From assembly GCA_046262435.1 (NCBI GenBank), contig JBHEMT010000150.1, positions 1 through 12,408 of the forward strand: a stretch of 12,408 bases of DNA, written 5' to 3'. The notes under the pieces were generated by a model that worked only from the letters and a program-made list of their open reading frames with translations, searched no databases and had not been told where the DNA came from. The stretch's first letter is position 1. The number at the start of each line of letters is the position of its first letter. The translations under genes were made by a program, and so were the position numbers. Below, piece by piece: positions 1 to 6,162 of this stretch. Source of the DNA: JBHEMT01 sp046262435. Lineage in GTDB: Bacteria > Chloroflexota > Dormibacteria > Aeolococcales > Aeolococcaceae.

Positions 1-418
1 CGTGCGCCGCACCGTTGTATCGCCGGAACGCGCCGGTGCCTCCCGACGTGCTCCACGGCCGTGCAGCAGCTTGCTCGACCTACCGCCCGGGCGTCAGCTC
101 TCCGCTCGCCCTTGCCTAAGCAATTGCCAGACCGTACGCATCTCGGCAGTACCTCCGTGATGGACCGGCGCCGTATCGGCTCAGCATACGCGGGGGACCG
201 GAGCCGTCAAGGCCCTCGGCACCGGGTCGCTGTGGAGCCGGCACACCACGGTCGGGCGCGCCACGATCGCGCGGCAGAGGCCGTCCCCGTGACCTGGCTA
301 CAGTGGGACGATCGCCACAACGCTTGGCCCGCCCCCGGCGCGGGCGCCCGCTGCCCCCACCGCGCCGATCCCGGCGTCTCCGGGGACCCCGCAGGTCGGC
401 AGTGGGCGGCTGAGTCTG
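1..418. other. Left-edge region with no supported gene
   Basis: No reading frame here on either strand gives a protein I can recognise. The stretch around 100-170 is less G+C-rich than the rest of the window, as expected for an intergenic region. The tail of an upstream gene could end at the TAA at 118-120 (third forward frame), but its 39 codons look only moderately gene-like. No tRNA-like T-loop or clear terminator is visible. The last ~126 bases (293-418) are open in the frame of the following membrane protein and may encode its real N-terminus. Confidence 0.5.
299..304 (+). promoter_or_regulatory. Weak candidate -10 box (TACAGT) upstream of the membrane/spermidine-synthase-like gene
   Basis: TACAGT fits the TANNNT pattern of a -10 hexamer and lies about 115 bases before the GTG at 419. 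No convincing -35 hexamer is seen at the normal spacing. A start of transcription near 311 would leave the open, in-frame segment up to 419 within the transcript. This is a sequence-pattern guess only. Confidence 0.2.
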
Positions 419-1918
419 GTGGTGCTGCTCGCCGGGGTCGGCGGCCTGGCCACGGAAATTTGCGCCTCCCGCCTGCTCGCGCCCTACTTCGGCTCGTCCA
501 CGGTGGTGTGGGCCAACATCATCGGACTGATCCTCGCCTACCTCTCGCTGGGCTACTGGCTGGGCGGCAGGGTCGCCGACCGCAACCCCTCGGGCAGCCG
601 GCTCGGGGTGCTGCTGCTGGTCGCCGCCGCCCTGCTGGCAGTCCTTCCCCTGGTTGCGCGCCCAGTTCTGGCCGCAACCGTCCAGAACCTGGCAACGGTC
701 GCCGCAGGGGCCGCGCTGGGCTCCTTCCTCGCCGCGCTGCTGCTCTTCGCGGTGCCGGTGACCCTCCTCGGCATGGTTACCCCCTTCGCCCTGCGCCTCG
801 CACTGCGTGACGTCGCCAGCGCCGGCGCCGTTGCCGGCCGGCTGTACGCGCTCTCCACCCTGGGCAGCATCGCGGGCACCTTCCTGCCCGCGCTGCTCAC
901 GATCCCCTTGGTCGGCACCCAGCGCACCCTGATCGGTGCCGCCCTGCTGATCGCCCTCGCCGCGGTTCCGCTGGCGGCACGCCGGGCCGCGCTCGTGGGC
1001 GGACTGATTGCCCTCCTGTTGCTGGTTCCCCCGGGGGCCACCAAGCCGACCCCCGGCCTGCTCGCCGACGCGGAGTCGCGCTACCAGTACGCCCAGGTTG
1101 TCCAGGGACCGGGCGGCGAGCGCCGCTTGGAGCTCAACGAGGGGGTGACCACCCACTCTGTCTGGCGCGCCTCCACGGTGCTCACCGGTGGCGAGTGGGA
1201 CATGTTTCTTGTGGCCCCGCCGCTGGTGGGCCACCCCGTGCATCGGGTCCTGATCATCGGCAATGCCGGCGGAACCATGGCCCGGGCGTACGCACGCTTC
1301 TATCCCGAGGCGGCCATTGACGGGGTGGAGATCGACGGCACGGTCACCGAGCTGGGCCGGCGGTACCTCGGACTTGGCGACAACCCCCGGCTGCGCACCT
1401 TCGAGGCGGACGGGCGCACCTTCCTGGCGCAGAGCCGCACCCGGTACGACCTGATCATCGCCGACGCCTACCGGCAGCCCTACATCCCCTTTCACCTGGC
1501 CACCACCGAATTCTTCGTGGCAGCACGGGCGCACCTCCAGGCCGGTGGGGTGCTCGCCCTGAACCTCGGGGCGGTGCCCGGCGACAACCGGTTGCCCCGC
1601 GCTGTGGAGAGCACCATCGCCGCGGTGTTTCCGTCCACCTGGCGGTGGCAGGCGCTGCGCTACAACGCGCTGGTACTGGGCTTCGACAGGCAGGTGAGCC
1701 GCGCCGAGCTGGAGCGACGCGCCATGTCGGTCCCGCTTGGGGTGGACAGCCTCCGTCCGCTGCTGATCCACGGCCTCGCCCCGGTCGCGGTGACCAGCAC
1801 TCCGATGACCGACGACCTCGCCCCGGTGGAATGGCTCACCGACCGTTCGATCATCGGCTACGTCGCCGCCGGGGGCCGGCTCGACGAGCGCCTGCTGCCC
1901 ACCGCACCCGGCAGCTGA
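419..1918 (+). CDS. Membrane protein with C-terminal spermidine-synthase-like domain
   Basis: The 499-residue product has an N-terminal half of about six or seven hydrophobic segments (roughly residues 1-13, 29-48, 62-80, 98-120, 146-165, 170-187, 190-205). A soluble Rossmann-type domain follows. The motif SRLLAPYFGSS (18-28) is typical of proteins annotated as fused MFS/spermidine synthases. The C-terminal half shows a nucleotide-loop-like VLIIGNAGGT (277-286), an acidic GVEID (302-306) and YDLIIADAY with Asp349, at the place of the catalytic Asp in SpeE-type aminopropyltransferases. The glycine loop and the segment after Asp349 differ from classical SpeE, so true spermidine synthesis is not assured; a methyltransferase-like or unknown activity is possible. 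GTG 419 is the first usual start codon after the in-frame TGA at 290-292. However, it leaves the first membrane helix short, and the frame stays open and codon-like upstream. Family is confident; start is doubtful. Confidence 0.8.
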   Translation: MVLLAGVGGLATEICASRLLAPYFGSSTVVWANIIGLILAYLSLGYWLGGRVADRNPSGSRLGVLLLVAAALLAVLPLVARPVLAATVQNLATVAAGAALGSFLAALLLFAVPVTLLGMVTPFALRLALRDVASAGAVAGRLYALSTLGSIAGTFLPALLTIPLVGTQRTLIGAALLIALAAVPLAARRAALVGGLIALLLLVPPGATKPTPGLLADAESRYQYAQVVQGPGGERRLELNEGVTTHSVWRASTVLTGGEWDMFLVAPPLVGHPVHRVLIIGNAGGTMARAYARFYPEAAIDGVEIDGTVTELGRRYLGLGDNPRLRTFEADGRTFLAQSRTRYDLIIADAYRQPYIPFHLATTEFFVAARAHLQAGGVLALNLGAVPGDNRLPRAVESTIAAVFPSTWRWQALRYNALVLGFDRQVSRAELERRAMSVPLGVDSLRPLLIHGLAPVAVTSTPMTDDLAPVEWLTDRSIIGYVAAGGRLDERLLPTAPGS

Positions 1919-1925
1919 CGCCCGG

Positions 1926-1946
1926 GGGCGGGCCGCGACGCCGCCC
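1926..1946 (+). terminator. Possible GC-rich hairpin after the membrane protein gene
   Basis: GGGCGG (1926-1931) can pair with CCGCCC (1941-1946) around a 9-base loop, shortly after the stop at 1916-1918. No U-tract follows, so intrinsic termination is doubtful. The hairpin also lies where the -35 region of the next promoter would be. Confidence 0.2.
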
Positions 1947-1947
1947 G

Positions 1948-1953
1948 TAGACT
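1948..1953 (+). promoter_or_regulatory. Candidate -10 box (TAGACT) for the yebC-ruvCAB-queA-tgt unit
   Basis: GTAGACTG surrounds this TANNNT-type hexamer in the 118-base gap between the membrane protein and yebC. The same eight bases recur just upstream of secDF, and a close variant (GTATACTG) lies upstream of rimP. No TTGACA-like -35 box is visible at 16-18 bases. Transcription from about 1960 would give a leader of roughly 75 bases before the yebC ATG. Confidence 0.45.
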
Positions 1954-2009
1954 GTGGGGGCCGGCGACGGTACCATTGAGGGAACAGGTGTTCGGCGCGT
2001 CTCCACCGG

Positions 2010-2026
2010 CGTGGCGCCGCGCCACG
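2010..2026 (+). other. Small hairpin abutting the yebC ribosome binding site
   Basis: CGTGGCG pairs perfectly with CGCCACG (7 bp) around a three-base CCG loop. The 3' arm ends on the first G of the GGGAGG Shine-Dalgarno sequence. Such a stem could tune access of the ribosome to yebC, but short GC-rich dyads occur by chance in DNA of this composition. Confidence 0.3.
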
Positions 2027-2031
2027 GGAGG
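2026..2031 (+). promoter_or_regulatory. Shine-Dalgarno sequence of yebC
   Basis: GGGAGG lies 5 bases before ATG 2037 and supports that start. It is one of only two strong Shine-Dalgarno matches noticed at gene starts in this window; most downstream genes rely on overlapping or near-overlapping stop/start junctions. Confidence 0.65.
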
Positions 2032-2036
2032 CTCGC

Positions 2037-2801
2037 ATGTCCGGCCACAGCAAATGGGCGACGACCAAGCACAAGAAGGCCGTCGTTGATGCCAAGCGCG
2101 GCCAGATCTTCACCAAGGTCGCCCGCGAGCTGGCCGTGGCGACCCGTGAGGGTGGAGGGCCGGACCCGGCAAGCAACTTCCGGCTTCGGCTGGCGGTGCA
2201 GAAGGCCAAGGAGGTCAACATGCCAGCCGACAACATCGACCGCGCGATTCAGCGCGGGGCGGGTGGCAAGGACGGGGTCCAGCTCGAGGAGATCCGCTAC
2301 GAGGGGTACGGCGCTCACGGAGTGGCGGTGATCGTCGACGTGCTCACCGACAACCGCAACCGCACGGTGGCGGCGCTGCGCAACCTCTTCACCCGCGGTG
2401 GCGGCTCGCTCGGGGAGAGCAACAGCGTGGCCTGGATGTTCAGCGAGCGCGGCGTAATCCGGGTTGCAGCCGGCACCCGTGACCCCGAGGAGCTGGCTCT
2501 CGAGCTGCTGGAGAGCGTCGACCTCGGCGACGACGGCGACATTCGCGACGACGGCGACGCGGTCCTCGTGCTCACCTCGCCGAACCGCTTCGAGGCGGCG
2601 CGCGACAGCCTGACCGCCGCCGGGCACAGCCTCGAGTTCGCCGAGGTGACCATGGAGGCGAGCACGTCGGTGAGCCTCGACGCCCGTCAGGCCCCCTCGG
2701 TGCTGCGTCTGCTCGAGGCGCTCGAAGACCATGACGACGTCCAGGCTGTGCACGCCAACGCCGACATCCCCGACGACGTGCTCGAGGCGGTCAGCGGCTA
2801 G
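2037..2801 (+). CDS. yebC: YebC/PmpR family protein (TACO1 family)
   Basis: The 254-residue product begins with MSGHSKW, the near-invariant family start, followed by a KHKK stretch and DAKRGQIFTK. NMPADNIDRAI and a GGSLGESNSVAWMF segment in the middle are also family signatures, and the length is normal. The family was long described as DNA-binding transcriptional regulators, including regulation of ruvC neighbours. Later work on bacterial and mitochondrial members points to a role in relieving ribosome stalling, so the molecular role here is open. The usual Gly before Ser-Val in the central motif is Asn here. The ATG follows a good GGGAGG site. The gene leads a packed unit: its TAG stop shares one base with the GTG start of ruvC (TAGTG), suggesting coupled translation. 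Confidence 0.97.
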   Translation: MSGHSKWATTKHKKAVVDAKRGQIFTKVARELAVATREGGGPDPASNFRLRLAVQKAKEVNMPADNIDRAIQRGAGGKDGVQLEEIRYEGYGAHGVAVIVDVLTDNRNRTVAALRNLFTRGGGSLGESNSVAWMFSERGVIRVAAGTRDPEELALELLESVDLGDDGDIRDDGDAVLVLTSPNRFEAARDSLTAAGHSLEFAEVTMEASTSVSLDARQAPSVLRLLEALEDHDDVQAVHANADIPDDVLEAVSG

Positions 2802-3430
2802 TGCTGGTCCTGGGCGTCGACCCCGGGCTGGCCCGGACCGGTGTCGCCGTCGTCAGCGGCAGGCCCGGCTCGCTCCAGCTGGTCGAGGCGGTGTGCATCG
2901 AGACCCGGCCGGGACGCCCCGACGCCGCTCGCCTGCTCGCCGTCTTCGAGGCGCTCGACGCGCTGGTGCTGCGCCTGCGACCGGAGGTGGCGGCGGTGGA
3001 AAAGCTGTTCTTCGCCACCAACCGGCGCAGCGCGATGCGGGTCAGCGAGGCGCGTGGTGCGGCGCTGTGCGCGATCGCCCGCCACGGCGTGACCGTGGCC
3101 GAGTACACCCCGCTGCAGGTCAAGGAGGCGGTGGCGGGATGGGGTGCTGCTGAGAAGCGGCAGGTCGGGAGGATGGTCGCCGCGCTGCTGGGCGAAAACG
3201 GCATCGCCGGACCCGACGACGTGGCCGACGCATGTGCGGTCGCGGTGTGTCATCACCATCGCGCCGGGCTCAGCGCCCTGGCTCTGCGCCAGGGGGCCGA
3301 CCCCGGTACTGAAGGACGAGCTCCCAGCCCGCCCGCGGCCCACGGCGGGGAGACGGTCCGCATGTCGGTGGCCCTGCGCGCCGCGGTGGAGCGCGCCGCA
3401 CAAGCGGCCGCCACGGAGCCGGGCGGGTGA
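2801..3430 (+). CDS. ruvC: Holliday junction resolvase RuvC
   Basis: RuvC is the endonuclease that cuts Holliday junctions symmetrically during recombinational repair, working with RuvAB. The 209-residue product has the metal-binding acidic residues of the RNase-H-like fold: Asp7 in GVDPG, Glu67 in VEKLFF, and Asp140 and Asp143 in PDDVADA. The EYTPLQVKEAVAG stretch (101-113) and AEKRQVGRMV (117-126) are also typical. The start is a GTG sharing one base with the yebC stop; no better start is nearby. The enzyme usually ends near residue 160-180. Here a Pro/Ala-rich tail of about 50 residues (from ~157) follows the catalytic core and resembles no domain I know. The stop overlaps the ruvA start in a GTGA junction. 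Confidence 0.96.
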   Translation: MLVLGVDPGLARTGVAVVSGRPGSLQLVEAVCIETRPGRPDAARLLAVFEALDALVLRLRPEVAAVEKLFFATNRRSAMRVSEARGAALCAIARHGVTVAEYTPLQVKEAVAGWGAAEKRQVGRMVAALLGENGIAGPDDVADACAVAVCHHHRAGLSALALRQGADPGTEGRAPSPPAAHGGETVRMSVALRAAVERAAQAAATEPGG

Positions 3431-4044
3431 TTGCCGCCCTGCGCGGCCGGGTGCTGGCGATCGAGGACGACGGCGCGGTGCTCGAGGCCGGTGGCGTGGG
3501 CTACGGCGTGTTCTGCCATCTGCGAACCCTGGCGGCACTGCACGACCTCGGCGAACGGGAGGTCTCCCTGCACATCCACACCAGTGTCAGCGACGACGCC
3601 ATCCGCCTCTACGGCTTTCTCAGCCGCGAGGAGCTCCGCCTCTTCCGGTTGCTCATCGGGGTGGAGCGGATCGGTCCCAAGGCGGCGCTTGGGGTGCTCG
3701 GTCGCGCCGAGCTGCCCACCCTGGTGCGCGCCCTCCGCGGCGGCGACGCTGGCTTCCTGGCAACCGTCCCCGGGATCGGCCGCAAGACCGCCGATCGGGT
3801 GATCCTGGAGCTGCGCGACAAGCTCGACGGCCTGCTCCTCCCCGGTGACCTGGGCTCCCCCGGCACCACCGCCCCCAACGGGCAGAACAGCGGCGCCGCC
3901 CTCGAGGGCCTTCGCGGGCTCGGCTTCCGCGAGCCTGAGGCCCGCGCTGCGCTGCTCTCGGCGTCGGCGCAGGTCGGCGACGATGCCGGCGTCGCCGCTC
4001 TGATCGGCGCTGCGCTGCGCGTGCTCGACCGCGTGCCGGCATGA
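3427..4044 (+). CDS. ruvA: Holliday junction branch migration protein RuvA
   Basis: RuvA binds the four-way junction as a tetramer and loads the RuvB motors. The 205-residue product has an N-terminal OB-fold beginning MIAALRGRV, and the acidic pin is Asp56-Asp57, in the position of E. coli Glu55-Asp56, before RLYGF. Two helix-hairpin-helix motifs follow, GVERIGPKAA (78-87) and VPGIGRKTADR (114-124). After a flexible linker (about 137-155) comes the small C-terminal domain (157-203) that contacts RuvB. Length is normal. The GTG start lies inside the GTGA overlap with ruvC, and the stop overlaps ruvB in ATGA, so ruvC, ruvA and ruvB are likely translated in a coupled series. Confidence 0.97.
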   Translation: MIAALRGRVLAIEDDGAVLEAGGVGYGVFCHLRTLAALHDLGEREVSLHIHTSVSDDAIRLYGFLSREELRLFRLLIGVERIGPKAALGVLGRAELPTLVRALRGGDAGFLATVPGIGRKTADRVILELRDKLDGLLLPGDLGSPGTTAPNGQNSGAALEGLRGLGFREPEARAALLSASAQVGDDAGVAALIGAALRVLDRVPA

Positions 4045-5087
4045 GCGACACCCGGCTGGTGACCCCCGTGGAGCTCGAGGACGAGCGGGCCGCCGAGGCT
4101 GCTCTCCGGCCGCACCGGCTGGCAGACTTCGTCGGACAGGGCGCCATCCAGGAGCAGCTGCGGATCCTGCTCGAGGCCGCCCGGGGGCGCGGTGAGGCAC
4201 TCGACCACGTCCTGCTCTATGGGCCGCCCGGACTGGGCAAGACCACCCTGGCCCAGATCATCGCCGCTGAGATGGGCGTGCGCGCGCGGATGACCAGCGG
4301 GCCGGCGATCGATCACCAGGGAATGCTCGCCTCCATCCTCACCGGGCTCGATGAGGGCGAGGTGCTCTTCGTCGACGAGGTCCACCGCCTCGCCCGCCCC
4401 GTCGAGGAGTCCCTGTACCCCGCGATGGAGGATTTCGCCTTCGACTGGGTGGCGGGCAAGGGAGCCGGGGCACAGGCGCTGCGGCTGGAGCTGAAGCACT
4501 TCACCGTCGTCGGCGCCACCACCCGACCAGGGGCACTCGGCGGCCCCCTGCGGGACCGCTTCGGGGTGACCTTCCGGCTCGACTTCTACGCGGTCGACGA
4601 GCTCACCCGGATCGTGCAGCGTTCTGCCGGCCTGCTGGGAGTGGAGATCGACAGTGCCGGGGCCGAGCTCCTCGCCACCCGGGCTCGAGGGACCCCGCGG
4701 GTGGTCAACCGGCTGCTGCGCCGGGCGCGAGACTTCGCCCAGGTGCGGGCCGAGGGGCGCATTGACGCGGCCGTTGCCGGGTCGGCGCTGGAGGTGCTGG
4801 GGATCGACGAGCTCGGTCTGGACGGGATGGACCGGCGGCTTCTCCAGGCCCTCTGCGGGGCGCTGAGCGGCCACGCCATCGGGCTGCAGACGATGGCGGT
4901 CAGCCTCCAGGAGGACGCCGACACTGTCGAGGACATCATTGAGCCCTACCTGATCCGGCTCGGGTTTCTGGTGCGCACCCCACGGGGGCGGCTGGCCACC
5001 GCCGACGCGTTCCGCTACCTGGGCAGACCGGTGCCCTCCCAGGCACCCGGCGCGGGGTCGGCACAGGGCACCCTGCTCGACGGCTGA
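4041..5087 (+). CDS. ruvB: Holliday junction branch migration helicase RuvB
   Basis: RuvB is the hexameric AAA+ ATPase that drives branch migration. The 348-residue product has Walker A GPPGLGKTT (61-69), Walker B LFVDEVH (109-115), sensor 1 GATTR (158-162), LRDRFG (170-175) carrying the expected arginine finger, and sensor 2 in GTPRVVNRLLRRARDF (217-232). The C-terminal winged-helix domain contains MDRRLL (263-268), EPYLIRLGFL (301-310) and the DNA-contacting RTPRGR (312-317). The frequent GED before the TVEDI segment is QED here, a small change. A short Gly/Pro-rich tail ends the protein. ATG 4041 overlaps the ruvA stop (ATGA). The stop at 5085-5087 is one base before the queA start. Confidence 0.98.
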   Translation: MSDTRLVTPVELEDERAAEAALRPHRLADFVGQGAIQEQLRILLEAARGRGEALDHVLLYGPPGLGKTTLAQIIAAEMGVRARMTSGPAIDHQGMLASILTGLDEGEVLFVDEVHRLARPVEESLYPAMEDFAFDWVAGKGAGAQALRLELKHFTVVGATTRPGALGGPLRDRFGVTFRLDFYAVDELTRIVQRSAGLLGVEIDSAGAELLATRARGTPRVVNRLLRRARDFAQVRAEGRIDAAVAGSALEVLGIDELGLDGMDRRLLQALCGALSGHAIGLQTMAVSLQEDADTVEDIIEPYLIRLGFLVRTPRGRLATADAFRYLGRPVPSQAPGAGSAQGTLLDG

Positions 5088-5088
5088 G

Positions 5089-6162
5089 GTGGCCGTCCCG
5101 GGGACCGAGGCGGCGACGGGTTTGCGGCTTGCCGACTACGACTACGAACTGCCCGCGGATCGCATCGCCCAGCAGCCGGCGCCGCGCCGTGACGGCGCCC
5201 GGCTGCTCCACCTCACCCCCGGAGGCCGGTATGCCGACCACCAGGTGACCGACCTGCCCGAGCTGCTCCGCCCGGGCGACCTGCTAGTCGCCAACCACAC
5301 CCGGGTGCGCGCGGCGCGGCTGCGCGGCCACCGTGATCCGGAGGGGGGCGCGGTGGAGCTGCTGGTCCTCGCGGCTCTGGGCGGCGACAGCTTCGCCTGC
5401 CTGGTGCGACCGGGACGGCGGCTGCGGCCCGGAGCCCGGGTGCGGCTGAGCGCGGAATTCGGGGCAGTCATCGGTGAGCCTTCCGGCGGCCATCCCGGCG
5501 CCCGCACGGTGCGCTTCGAGGCGGCCGGGGGCGACGTGGTGGCGGCGATCGAACGCCACGGAACGGCCCCGCTGCCGCCCTACATCACCGAGCCACTGCG
5601 CGACCCCGAGCGCTACCAGACCGTGTACGCCGCCGGCGAACCGGCGTCGGCGGCCGCGCCCACGGCGGGGCTGCACTTCACCGCCGAGCTCCGCGAGGCC
5701 CTGGTGCGTCGCGGGGTGGCCTGGACGAGCGTCGACCTCGAGGTCGGCCTGGGCACCTTCGCGCCGATCCAGGCCACCGACGTCCGCGACCACCGGATGC
5801 ACGCGGAGCGCTACCGGCTCGGCGCCGCCACCGTCGAGGCGGTCGACCGCGCTCGCCGGCGGGGCGGACGGGTGGTGGCGGTCGGGACCACCGCGGTGCG
5901 CACCCTGGAGACCTGTGCCAGCGGCGACGGGCGGGTGGCTGGCGGCGCCGGTCTGACCGAACTCTACCTGCGGCCGGGCGCCCCGGTACGGGTCGTCGAC
6001 GGGCTGCTCACCAACTTCCACCAGCCGCGCTCCTCCCTGCTGGTGCTGCTCGCCTGCCTGGTCGGCCAGGAGACCTGGCGGCGCGCCTACGCGCATGCTC
6101 TGGCGTCCGGGTACCGCTTCCTCTCCTTCGGCGACTGCATGCTCTGCTGGACGCGGCAATGA
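5089..6162 (+). CDS. queA: tRNA preQ1(34) S-adenosylmethionine ribosyltransferase-isomerase QueA
   Basis: QueA moves the ribosyl group of SAM onto preQ1 in position 34 of tRNAs with a GUN anticodon, making epoxyqueuosine. The product is 357 residues, a usual length. Recognisable family segments are LADYDYELP near the N-terminus, NHTRVRAARLRG (family usually N-D/N-T-RV), AAAPTAGLHFT, DLEVGLGTFAPI, HRMHAERYRL, VGTTAVRTLE, VVDGLLTNFHQPRSSLL and the terminal YRFLSFGDCML. The GTG at 5089 lies one base after ruvB; the core domain begins about 13 residues later, so a slightly later start (TTG about 10 codons in) cannot be excluded. The stop overlaps the tgt start in ATGA. Adjacent tgt supplies the substrate-bearing tRNA, so the pair performs consecutive queuosine steps. 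Confidence 0.96.
   Translation: MAVPGTEAATGLRLADYDYELPADRIAQQPAPRRDGARLLHLTPGGRYADHQVTDLPELLRPGDLLVANHTRVRAARLRGHRDPEGGAVELLVLAALGGDSFACLVRPGRRLRPGARVRLSAEFGAVIGEPSGGHPGARTVRFEAAGGDVVAAIERHGTAPLPPYITEPLRDPERYQTVYAAGEPASAAAPTAGLHFTAELREALVRRGVAWTSVDLEVGLGTFAPIQATDVRDHRMHAERYRLGAATVEAVDRARRRGGRVVAVGTTAVRTLETCASGDGRVAGGAGLTELYLRPGAPVRVVDGLLTNFHQPRSSLLVLLACLVGQETWRRAYAHALASGYRFLSFGDCMLCWTRQ

Noticed and set aside
3..120. Possible tail of an upstream gene ending at TAA 118-120
   Set aside because: Only 39 codons are visible, third-position G+C is lower than in the real genes, and no homology is recognisable; kept only as a possibility.
61..810. A 249-codon + strand open frame starting at 61
   Set aside because: It overlaps the membrane protein in another frame and gives an Arg/Ala/Pro-rich product without hydrophobic pattern or motifs.
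116..2236. A 706-codon open frame on the minus strand opposite the first gene and yebC
   Set aside because: It is a mirror of high third-position G+C in the + strand genes. The product is Gly/Arg/Gln/His-rich with no domain, and it crosses two well-supported genes and a promoter gap.
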